From positions 3,747-67,746 of the forward strand of contig PBGP02000005.1 in NCBI GenBank assembly GCA_002720095.2: 64,000 nt of DNA, in the 5' to 3' direction. Under the pieces are notes generated by a model. That model ran no database searches, was not told the origin of the DNA, and saw only the letters and a program-made list of their open reading frames with translations. The DNA is from Methanobacteriota archaeon (GTDB lineage: Archaea; Thermoplasmatota; Poseidoniia; Poseidoniales; Poseidoniaceae). Of the stretch, positions 26,329 through 34,401 are shown in pieces; within the stretch, counting starts at the first letter, position 1, and every line of letters begins with the position of its first letter. The position numbers and the translations under genes are program-made.

Positions 26329-27885
26329 ATGGATAAATCTAATACTTCTGATGTGTTAATTGTTGGTGCTGGACCAGGTGGACTTGCTGCATCATTGCTG
26401 TTAGCACACTCTGGATTGAAAGTTACAATTATTGAAAAATCTAGTGCTGTGGGAGGTCGAACTAAACTGATGCACAAAGATGGTTTTACATTTGACAGAG
26501 GGCCAACGTTCTTTCATTTTCCCGAGGTCTGCGAAGAGATATTCCAGGCTATAGGTCTAGACGCTCACAAAGAATTGGGTTTAATACCTCTAGACCCGAG
26601 TTACAGACTTGTGTTTGGGGAAGGCGGCGCAATTGATGCAACCTCAGACTTGGATCTTATGACTGACAGAGTAAGAGAATTATCAGGCGAGAAAAATGCC
26701 CTAGGATTTCAAAAATATATTTTAGAAAATAGAGAAAAACTTACTCGCTCAAGGAACTGTCTAAATTCTCCGTGGACTGGTTTTTCGAATTTAATTAGTA
26801 AACGTGCACTGAGAGTAGCTAAGGTTTTGAAACCGTGGAGATCAGTTTCTAGTGACTTGTCAAGACTGTTTCCAGATAAGAGAATCCAACTTGCTATGTC
26901 ATTCCAGACAAAATATCTAGGAATGAGCCCTTTTCATGCACCAAGTCTATTCACAATCCTTGCGTTTCTGGAATATGAACATGGAATTTTTCATGCAAAA
27001 GGTGGGCTAGGTACTATCACAAAAAATATGGCACGAATTGCAGAAGATATGGGTGTAGAAATTCTACTTGACACCGCAGTAGAAGAGATATTATTTGATG
27101 GTAAGAAAGCAATCGGAGTTAAAACAAAAGATCAAACTTTTAGTGCTAAAAACACGGTGGTAAATGCAGATTTCGCTACTGCTATGACTTCTCTAATTCC
27201 TGATAAAAAAAGAAAGAAATGGTCAGATAGAAAAATCAACAAAAAATCATATTCTTGCTCTACATTTATGCTATACCTAGGAGTTAACAAAGTATATGAT
27301 CAACCCCACCATCAAATTTACGCATCAAAAGACTACGAACAGAACCTAAAGGATGTCTCAGAGTCGAGAATTCCGTGGAACGACCCGTCTATTTATGTTC
27401 AAAATGCATCAATAACCGATTCATCACTAGCTCCAGAGGGAAGTTCAACATTATATGTTTTAGTACCTGCACCAAATACAAAAAATGAATTGAATTGGGA
27501 AGATGAAAAACAGAAATTCAGAGATTTGATCGTCAAACAAATGGAAAAGCTTGGTTTCGATGATTTAGAAAAACATATCGTCTCAGAAACTATCATTACT
27601 CCAGAAGACTGGAGTCAAAACGATATTTATCGTGGCGCTGTATTCAATCTCGCACACAGTTTAAACCAGATGTTATGGAAAAGACCTCAAAATAAATTTG
27701 AACGTTTCGATAATTTATATCTTGTAGGGGGGGGTACTCATCCTGGAAGTGGATTGCCTACCATTCTTGAGAGTGGGAGAATAACTAGTAAACTGATATG
27801 TGCAAATATGGGACTTAATCCAGATTGGAACGGAGTTAGCAATTGGTTCGAAGATGTTAAAAAACCAAAAATTGCTAGAGGTTAG
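26329..27885 (+). CDS. crtI: Phytoene desaturase (carotenoid oxidoreductase)
   Basis: CrtI desaturates phytoene toward lycopene. The N-terminal FAD fold is VGAGPGGLAASLLLAHSG followed by VGGRTKLMHKDGFTFDRGPTFF. The C-terminal signature is YLVGGGTHPGSGLPTILESGRI. 518 residues is the usual length. The next gene (ABA4-like) begins 3 bases later and phytoene synthase converges from the other strand, so most of a carotenoid pathway is here. No lycopene cyclase or carotenoid-cleaving dioxygenase is in the window; a supply of retinal for a rhodopsin is a reasonable but unproved end use. Confidence 0.92.
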   Translation: MDKSNTSDVLIVGAGPGGLAASLLLAHSGLKVTIIEKSSAVGGRTKLMHKDGFTFDRGPTFFHFPEVCEEIFQAIGLDAHKELGLIPLDPSYRLVFGEGGAIDATSDLDLMTDRVRELSGEKNALGFQKYILENREKLTRSRNCLNSPWTGFSNLISKRALRVAKVLKPWRSVSSDLSRLFPDKRIQLAMSFQTKYLGMSPFHAPSLFTILAFLEYEHGIFHAKGGLGTITKNMARIAEDMGVEILLDTAVEEILFDGKKAIGVKTKDQTFSAKNTVVNADFATAMTSLIPDKKRKKWSDRKINKKSYSCSTFMLYLGVNKVYDQPHHQIYASKDYEQNLKDVSESRIPWNDPSIYVQNASITDSSLAPEGSSTLYVLVPAPNTKNELNWEDEKQKFRDLIVKQMEKLGFDDLEKHIVSETIITPEDWSQNDIYRGAVFNLAHSLNQMLWKRPQNKFERFDNLYLVGGGTHPGSGLPTILESGRITSKLICANMGLNPDWNGVSNWFEDVKKPKIARG

Positions 27886-27888
27886 TTA

Positions 27889-28341
27889 ATGGAACTAATT
27901 ACAATTCTATTCTGGATTTCTAGTGTCTGTGTAATGCCATTATGGTTAATGATGATTTTAATTCCAAATAGTAAAATCACCAAAACAATTGTAGGAAGCA
28001 ACTATTGTCTATTCCCTATGCTAATCTGTTACTCGATTGCTGTTATTCCTAGTATCCCGAATCTGTTAATGACATTAGCTACCCAAATGCCAACACCTGA
28101 AATTGTTAAAGATCTATTCAGTGATGACTACACAATTATGTTAGGTTGGTTACATTACTTAGCTTTGGATACTCTTGCAGGTAGATGGATTTGGACTAGG
28201 TTAATATCACAAAACAAGCCTATCTACCAATCTGCACCTACACTAATCATGTGCATGATGGTTGCGCCACTAGGTGTGATAGTAGGAATAATTACTACTT
28301 TGAATAGAAATGAAAATTTTAAATCCATTCTGATTGATTAA
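27889..28341 (+). CDS. ABA4-like (DUF4281) membrane protein
   Basis: A 150-residue protein with about four transmembrane helices. It has the ABA4-like pattern: an N-terminal MPLWLMMILIPNSKITK, a central long helix, and MLGWLHYLALDTLAGRWIW. Plant ABA4 is needed for neoxanthin synthesis and relatives appear beside carotenoid genes in microbes. It starts 3 bases after crtI and its end overlaps the convergent phytoene synthase by 23 bases. A carotenoid-modifying role follows from family and neighbours; the reaction is unknown. Confidence 0.75.
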   Translation: MELITILFWISSVCVMPLWLMMILIPNSKITKTIVGSNYCLFPMLICYSIAVIPSIPNLLMTLATQMPTPEIVKDLFSDDYTIMLGWLHYLALDTLAGRWIWTRLISQNKPIYQSAPTLIMCMMVAPLGVIVGIITTLNRNENFKSILID

Positions 28342-29335
28342 GTCTAACCCCAAAAGATGCGAGCGCGAAACTAATTTTACTGGCAAAACCAAGTCTTAGT
28401 TTGTTTGTAATTATATCTCCTCTTCTTTTTTGTGCCTCTTTTAGAATTGCATCATATACTTCACACATTAATCTAGGTGAATATTGAGAATCTGAATTCA
28501 GCATTGGGATTAATTTCATAGCGCTAATTCTATATTTTTGAATTTTCTTCAAAAATTCAGAAATAAATGTTTTCCAGCTTTCTGGGTTCTCTTTTGATAT
28601 TTCCATCAAGTTTTCAAATTTAATTCCATAGGAATTTAATTCTTTCAATGGGATATAAGACCTCCCTCTCTTATAATCCTCTTTGATATCTCGCAAAATG
28701 TTAACCATCTGTAAAAATATTCCCATGTCTTCTGCATATTTTTTTGCATTTTTATGGGTATAACCATAAATTTCTATCAAACATAGCCCTACGGAGGACG
28801 CCACCTTTCGACAATATGAAAACATATCCTCGTATGTTTGACAACCAACATGAAATAAATCCTCTTCCATTCCTAGAATCAACTCTCTTAAATTGTTAAC
28901 ATCTACAGGGAATTTTTCAACAGTGTCTGATAACGCAATGAATATAGGGTCTCTCAAAGCCTTAGGATTTGATTCAAGAATATCTAATCTATCTCTAAAC
29001 CATAATAATGCTTTTACACGTTTTTGTAATTCTGTATCAGAAAATTCCCTAGATGAACCATGGAATTTTTTTAATTCAATAATTTTAGATTTAGATCTTA
29101 AGTCTAGTTCATTATCTCCAGAGATTTTCGGTAACCAATCACCATCGACAATATCGTCCACTCTTCTACAAAATGCATATAAAGCATTGACGGCATTTCT
29201 TTTATCTATCGGCAATGATTTGAATGATCTAGCGAATGATGTAGAAGACCTTTTTACGATATACTCACAATAACTGTATGAATCCACTACAGTGGGCCTA
29301 ACTTTATTTTCAGTTAGAAACGCGGAGCGTGCCAT
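28319..29335 (-). CDS. crtB: Phytoene synthase
   Basis: It joins two geranylgeranyl diphosphates to phytoene, the first carotenoid step. The N-terminal signature is SFARSFKSLPIDKRNAVNALYAFCRRVDDIVD, with the first Asp-rich motif DDIVD; the second is NILRDIKEDYKRGRSYIP. The ATG at 29335 gives a normal short N-terminus; the frame stays open to a TTG at 29383, six bases after the oligoribonuclease stop, without a Shine-Dalgarno. The ATG lies inside a perfect palindrome (29333-29350). It converges on crtI/ABA4-like, with an overlap of 23 bases. Confidence 0.9.
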   Translation of the reverse strand: MARSAFLTENKVRPTVVDSYSYCEYIVKRSSTSFARSFKSLPIDKRNAVNALYAFCRRVDDIVDGDWLPKISGDNELDLRSKSKIIELKKFHGSSREFSDTELQKRVKALLWFRDRLDILESNPKALRDPIFIALSDTVEKFPVDVNNLRELILGMEEDLFHVGCQTYEDMFSYCRKVASSVGLCLIEIYGYTHKNAKKYAEDMGIFLQMVNILRDIKEDYKRGRSYIPLKELNSYGIKFENLMEISKENPESWKTFISEFLKKIQKYRISAMKLIPMLNSDSQYSPRLMCEVYDAILKEAQKRRGDIITNKLRLGFASKISFALASFGVRLNQSEWI

Positions 29336-29350
29336 GTACTGTTGTACATG
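29333..29350. promoter_or_regulatory. Palindrome spanning the phytoene synthase start codon
   Basis: Perfect inverted repeat CATGTAC-TGTT-GTACATG. The left arm contains the complement of the crtB start ATG. Seven-base arms with this GC content are unlikely by chance at such a position, so it could be a repressor site or a start-codon hairpin. If the TTG at 29383 is the true start, the element lies within the coding region. Confidence 0.4.
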
Positions 29351-29389
29351 TCTAGGTTTATCAACGATGGTATTAATAGACAAAACAAA

Positions 29390-29932
29390 CTATTGGATAA
29401 AAAAATTCTCTCTGTAGAGTTTTAACTCTTCGATACTACCTCTAATGTCGTCTAAAGCTCGATGTCCGCTATTCTTTCTGTATTTTTTCCCTTTAGGATA
29501 CCATCTCCTAGTTAATTCTTTTATTGATGTGACATCAATTGAACGATAATGAATAAATTTCTCCAGTTCTTTCATATGAAAGAATAAAAATAATCTGTCT
29601 GTTCCAATAGTATTTCCACATAGTAGAGCAGTTTTGGGAACACAATATTTAGATAAAAAGTCAAGAGTCATTTCTTCGGCTTGTCTTAAGTTTATTTCAG
29701 ATTTTCTAACTTTTTCTATTAAACCATTAGATGTATGATGAGATACATTCCATGAATCCATTTTTCCTAACTCTTCATCAGATTGGTTGATAACTAAATT
29801 AGGGCCTTCTGCGATTACAGAAAGTTGTGAATCTGTAATAATTGTTGCAATTTCAATAATTGTGTTCTCATATGGATCCAAGCCCGTCATTTCTAAATCT
29901 ATCCAAACTAGCAGGTCATCCCTTAACGACAT
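29390..29932 (-). CDS. orn: Oligoribonuclease (DEDDh exonuclease)
   Basis: Orn degrades RNA fragments of two to five nucleotides to monomers. The DEDDh residues are visible: LVWIDLEMTGLDPYENTIIEIA (D and E), GNTIGTDRLFLFFHM (third acidic), and SGHRALDDIRGSIEEL (His and Asp). The ATG at 29932 has GAGG five bases upstream; the in-frame GTG at 29938 lies in that site. Orn is typical of Proteobacteria, Actinobacteria and eukaryotes, and is uncommon in archaea. crtB follows closely on the same strand. Confidence 0.9.
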   Translation of the reverse strand: MSLRDDLLVWIDLEMTGLDPYENTIIEIATIITDSQLSVIAEGPNLVINQSDEELGKMDSWNVSHHTSNGLIEKVRKSEINLRQAEEMTLDFLSKYCVPKTALLCGNTIGTDRLFLFFHMKELEKFIHYRSIDVTSIKELTRRWYPKGKKYRKNSGHRALDDIRGSIEELKLYRENFFIQ

Positions 29933-29984
29933 CAGCACCTCTGGTTGAAGATAGTTTGATTAGTTGTCGGTATTAATTCAATAG

Positions 29985-31946
29985 TTATGTATCTTCATCA
30001 CTGGAATCTTCTTCGTACCAAGACGTTGATAACATTCCCTGCTGAATCCCTACAATAACTAATGCTACAGCAATTAACAGACCAAAAATTAATCCTAAAA
30101 TCATTAAAGTTGTACCAGACCATTCGTAGCCAGTGACTACTGAATTTTCAACTGGAATGCTGTCTTGAATGGTAATTGGAACTATTGTATTTGCTGATGC
30201 ATTTTCTCCTAAAATTGCTCTAACCATTAATGTTTGATTACCAGTAATTGTGTTTCCTGGTAAATATTCTAATCTTTCTACCAACATCTCATGAGTAACC
30301 GAAACTTGATCATCACCTGCAATATAATCTGGATGATCCATCCAATTATCACGCATATCCCAAGTTCTCCATTGAACTAAAACTGGATCTCCTTGCAATG
30401 CAAAATTAATCTCATCACCTGCATAAACGTGTACTTTGTTATCAATATTCTGGTTTGTGGTTAAACTTATATTGAGATCTAAATTAATTCCATATACCTG
30501 ATTTGCCGCTTCCATAACGGATGGAAGTGCATTAACATGCCCGTGCCCATAAACATTATTTTGACGGTTTTTTGGTAAAAGATCGTCAGCACAGGGTTCG
30601 TTTGCTCCCATGTAATGACACACCCGATATGTTGCTGTTTCTTGCATAATATTCCTAACATCAAATGGAGAAATATCGGGATTTGCTTGATACATTAAAG
30701 CCGCTACTCCAGCTGCACCAGGTGTTGCCATACTTGTTCCTGATTTCCCTGTATAACCGTCTCCAGTATTAAAGTCTGGAGCCATTACGTCAGAACCAAC
30801 AAAAGCAATATTGGGTTTTACTCTACCTTCTTCTGTAGGCCCTTGACTAGAATAAATTGCAATAGGGTTTTCTCCAGGATCTCCTTCATTTTTGTCAAGT
30901 GAACCAACTGTAATTACATCTTCAGCTGAACCTGGAGTTCCTATTTGAAAACTAAAGGCGCTGTTTCCAGCTGCAATAAATAATGCCACCCCAGCACGCA
31001 TCATCTCATTACCCATTCTGTTAACGGATTCTTCTTCAGAACTCGTCCATTCAATAGCTCCTGGTCCTCCTAAACTCATACTAGCAGCACGAATATTGAA
31101 ATCATGCTTCTTCTCAACTGTCCATTCCATTCCTCTCATTACTGTAGCAAAAGAGCCCGAACCTCCTTCATCTAATACCTTAACACCAACTAACTGTGCT
31201 TGTGGTGCAACTCCAACATATGCATTATCTGGTGCTCCTGTTCCAGCTGTTATTCCAGCACAATGAGTACCATGACCTTGATCATCATAAGGGAATATTT
31301 CTGTCCCATTTTCTAATTCGGGAGTATTCACAGGATCATAAAATGCGATAATTTTTGGATCATTTGTTGAATTGTCATCATCTAAATCATCTAAACCAAC
31401 ATGCATTCCATCAATTCCTGTATCAATTATCGAAACTACACTACCTGCTCCTGTATATCCAGTATCTTGCCAGACTTGAGTGACACCATGACTTTCAACA
31501 ACATGATCCATGGCAGTAGTCAGTCTTCCGTCTAATTCCACAAATACTACTCCTGGAAGCTCAACTAAATCATTTACATATTCTAACGGTATTCTACCTG
31601 CCATAGAATCAATTAAATGGTAACGAAATTGCGTCTGAAAATGTAATCTCTCCTCCAACATTAATTCATCTGCTTCTGTTGGAGTATGGTCAAAATCAAC
31701 AATTACACTAATTGTGTTATCTTCATCTAACCAGCCGCCGCCACCTCCTCCTGCAGCTGCAAGAGGTATTGCATCATGTATTCGATCTCTGTTTAGATCC
31801 ATATTCGTGGTTTCCCACCAAGGTATTTCTTGAGTTTCCACTTCAACTTCTTCTGTAGTTGGAGACATCGCAACAACAACTGGAGGGATTAAAAAAAGTA
31901 AAACAAAAATCAATGCGGTAGTTCGACTGTAGGACATAAGCGACAT
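29985..31946 (-). CDS. Secreted subtilisin-like serine protease with C-terminal membrane anchor
   Basis: An extracellular S8 protease of 653 residues. An N-terminal signal helix (~10-27) is followed by a propeptide-like region with a glycine run (~65-71). The catalytic triad is D175 (SIIDTGIDG), H225 (GHGTHCAGI) and S405 (GTSMATPG), with oxyanion N328 in AAGN. A beta-rich region follows, and one transmembrane helix near 620-645 leaves a short acidic tail inside. It probably digests protein at the cell surface for nutrition, in line with a heterotroph. It is transcribed divergently from a second subtilase. Confidence 0.92.
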   Translation of the reverse strand: MSLMSYSRTTALIFVLLFLIPPVVVAMSPTTEEVEVETQEIPWWETTNMDLNRDRIHDAIPLAAAGGGGGGWLDEDNTISVIVDFDHTPTEADELMLEERLHFQTQFRYHLIDSMAGRIPLEYVNDLVELPGVVFVELDGRLTTAMDHVVESHGVTQVWQDTGYTGAGSVVSIIDTGIDGMHVGLDDLDDDNSTNDPKIIAFYDPVNTPELENGTEIFPYDDQGHGTHCAGITAGTGAPDNAYVGVAPQAQLVGVKVLDEGGSGSFATVMRGMEWTVEKKHDFNIRAASMSLGGPGAIEWTSSEEESVNRMGNEMMRAGVALFIAAGNSAFSFQIGTPGSAEDVITVGSLDKNEGDPGENPIAIYSSQGPTEEGRVKPNIAFVGSDVMAPDFNTGDGYTGKSGTSMATPGAAGVAALMYQANPDISPFDVRNIMQETATYRVCHYMGANEPCADDLLPKNRQNNVYGHGHVNALPSVMEAANQVYGINLDLNISLTTNQNIDNKVHVYAGDEINFALQGDPVLVQWRTWDMRDNWMDHPDYIAGDDQVSVTHEMLVERLEYLPGNTITGNQTLMVRAILGENASANTIVPITIQDSIPVENSVVTGYEWSGTTLMILGLIFGLLIAVALVIVGIQQGMLSTSWYEEDSSDEDT

Positions 31947-32043
31947 GCTATTGGAGATGGACTGTTTTTTAGAGATAACGGAATTATGTTATCACTAAAA
32001 ATAAATGATAGTTTAAATCAGAGCATATTAACAAGGGTATTGT

Positions 32044-33753
32044 ATGTCGATGAAAGAGGTATTTAATTCTAACTTTAAAATAAATATTTTATCCATAAAA
32101 TGGTTAAAAAATATTAATTTTCAAAGATTTATCTACTCCCTAGCTGTGATTTATTTATCATGGAAATTCTTTTCTCACGGGATAAGAGCGCTCATGGTCG
32201 AAGAAAGTTTTAAACCTCTTGTTGATGTAATACTCCCTACATCATTCGTCCCGTTAGTTTTAATTCTTGTAGGTGTAATAGATCTCAGCATAGCATTTTT
32301 ACTCATAGTTCGTAATCAGCCAGTAATTTTAGCCTATGCTGGACTATATCCTTTGATTCCTATGACATTGAAGTTTTTCGTTACCGGTGATTTAGGGTTA
32401 TTTAGTAAATCTTTAATGATTACTTGTGCATCTATAGCTTTTCTAACAGTTCCAGTTAATTTTAGAATAACAGATTTTGAATTCAAAGATCGCCCATATT
32501 CAACTGGTACATTAGTTGGCGTTGTAGCTATATCGATTCTAATTACTATTGCATCCACTTTTGTAATTTATTTCCTTCAGAATACAGACAAAAATTACAC
32601 TGTTATTGATTCTAGTGATGAAAATAACAACTGGAGACCTTTCAGTGTTGTAGCACCTATCGATACTGGGATTAACGTATATCATGATCATTTTCGAACA
32701 AATGAAACATATCCTCAAGAAGTTTTAGATGGTTTAGGAGTAAATAAATGGTGTAATTTAACATTTGAAGGTAGTTTTTCTGAACGTTACGAGGCGGACA
32801 GAGATACTTGTTGGGATAATTTAACGACCTCTGACATTGTTTACTTTCCTGGGACAAAAATCATTGGTACATCCCCCGATGGAGAAACTGATATTCATAT
32901 TTTAGACGACCCCAATGATGGACATGGTACGGCAGTAACTGGTGCCGTTTTGGATGCAAATCCAGATGCAATAATCTTCTTTGTGGAAGGGTTCACTGAT
33001 GCTGCTGTTTTAGCTGCTGCAGAACAACCATTAGTAGATATAATTACCACTTCTTTTGGCCCTATTGGATCTGTACCAGTACCCGGAATTGAAGATGCTA
33101 CAAAATTTGCTGTCGTGACTAAGAAAAAAATTCATACAGGCGCTTCTGATAATACACCGAGCCCTGCAATTCAAGATAGTACCGCAGGACCGCCATGGAG
33201 TATCGGAATATCTGGGTACGCTGAAGAAGGTGATGATCAAAAAGAAACTATGAGCGGCTCTTATCCTGATGTCGCAGCAGATTGGACTCAAATTCTTCCG
33301 AATCATGACGATACTGACGGATATCACGAAACATCCGGTACAAGTTTTGCAACTCCTAGAACTGCAGGGCTTTTATCTAAAATAATTCAAACTTTAAGAA
33401 GCGAATTTAATGATTTTTCTGCTGGTGCTGATCCTACTTTCAGGAATGGTTTACTAGTTAACGGAACAATTGGAGAAAATCAAACTTTTGAATTAACAAA
33501 TGATGATATTAGAAATGCTTTGAATCTATCTGGATGGTATCCGAGTTTTTCAACATGGGATCCTACTTCAGGAACTACACCAATGTCTCCGATTCTACCT
33601 TGCACACAGGTTGGTTGGGGTGTAGTAAATGAAAGTAATGTTATTCCAATGATAGAACATTTGAATGAAACAAATTTAATACCTGATAGACCTACTGACG
33701 TTGTCACATGTATGAATGCTAATCAACAGATTAGGGAAGCATATTGGACCTAA
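32044..33753 (+). CDS. Polytopic membrane protein fused to a subtilisin-like domain
   Basis: Residues 1-~180 contain about five transmembrane helices (30-50, 65-90, 93-113, 120-140, 155-178), somewhat like a DoxX-type bundle. Residues ~195-460 are an S8-like domain with D207 (APIDTGI), H294 (NDGHGTAVTG) and S434 (SGTSFATP), so the catalytic triad is complete. The oxyanion Asn may be N370 in GASDN. Cysteines C237, C256 and others could form disulfides outside the cell. Most subtilases have a signal peptide instead of a polytopic domain. The neighbour is a divergent conventional subtilase. Function could be processing of membrane-near proteins; this is inference. Confidence 0.8.
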   Translation: MSMKEVFNSNFKINILSIKWLKNINFQRFIYSLAVIYLSWKFFSHGIRALMVEESFKPLVDVILPTSFVPLVLILVGVIDLSIAFLLIVRNQPVILAYAGLYPLIPMTLKFFVTGDLGLFSKSLMITCASIAFLTVPVNFRITDFEFKDRPYSTGTLVGVVAISILITIASTFVIYFLQNTDKNYTVIDSSDENNNWRPFSVVAPIDTGINVYHDHFRTNETYPQEVLDGLGVNKWCNLTFEGSFSERYEADRDTCWDNLTTSDIVYFPGTKIIGTSPDGETDIHILDDPNDGHGTAVTGAVLDANPDAIIFFVEGFTDAAVLAAAEQPLVDIITTSFGPIGSVPVPGIEDATKFAVVTKKKIHTGASDNTPSPAIQDSTAGPPWSIGISGYAEEGDDQKETMSGSYPDVAADWTQILPNHDDTDGYHETSGTSFATPRTAGLLSKIIQTLRSEFNDFSAGADPTFRNGLLVNGTIGENQTFELTNDDIRNALNLSGWYPSFSTWDPTSGTTPMSPILPCTQVGWGVVNESNVIPMIEHLNETNLIPDRPTDVVTCMNANQQIREAYWT

Positions 33754-33810
33754 TTTTGATATATTTATTGGTAAGACTCAAGTGTTTATTCTTTTTGGTG
33801 TGTGTATCCG

Positions 33811-34392
33811 ATGTCGAACTCACCACACGTTCCAATGATTCCAACTGGTCAAAAATCAAGTTGGGATGCAGTAATAAACAATAGAATATTTGATGACTTA
33901 AACATAGAATCTAATGCAATATTACTAGATGTTTTAAGAGACTCTGTCGGAATGCTCGGAGTTAAGAGAGGATGTGATTTAGGAACATGTGGATGTTGTA
34001 CGGTATTAATTGATGGAGTACCTAAGTTATCTTGCTTAACTCTAGCTGCAGAGACCAAAGGAAAACAAATTACTACTGTTGAAGGTTTAGCAAACGGATC
34101 ACATTTACATCCTATCCAAAAAACATTTACCGAATGCGGCGGCAGCCAATGCGGATTTTGCACACCCGGCTTTCTTGTAGTTATCTCTGCGCTGCTTAAC
34201 GAAAATTCAAATCCTAATGATAGAGAAATTAAAGATGCTATAGAAGGAAATCTATGTAGATGTACAGGGTATCAGCAAATTGTTGATTCAGTACATGCTG
34301 CTGCAGAAATTCTAAATTCAAATCAAAGCGTTAAAGATAACACTTGCGCTCAAGTAGATCCACACCCTGGAATTGATCGTACCACAGAATGA
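33811..34392 (+). CDS. Molybdenum hydroxylase small subunit, two [2Fe-2S] clusters
   Basis: The electron-transfer subunit of a xanthine-dehydrogenase-family enzyme (CoxS/HcrC type). The plant-ferredoxin cluster is bound by GCDLGTCGCCTVLIDGVPKLSC and the second cluster by CGGSQCGFCTPG ... CRCTGYQQI. An extra ~25-residue C-terminal tail with one Cys is present. The ATG at 33811 is preferred; a GTG at 33802 is in frame. The large-subunit gene follows after 9 bases. Confidence 0.93.
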   Translation: MSNSPHVPMIPTGQKSSWDAVINNRIFDDLNIESNAILLDVLRDSVGMLGVKRGCDLGTCGCCTVLIDGVPKLSCLTLAAETKGKQITTVEGLANGSHLHPIQKTFTECGGSQCGFCTPGFLVVISALLNENSNPNDREIKDAIEGNLCRCTGYQQIVDSVHAAAEILNSNQSVKDNTCAQVDPHPGIDRTTE

Positions 34393-34401
34393 GGTTTTAT
34401 C

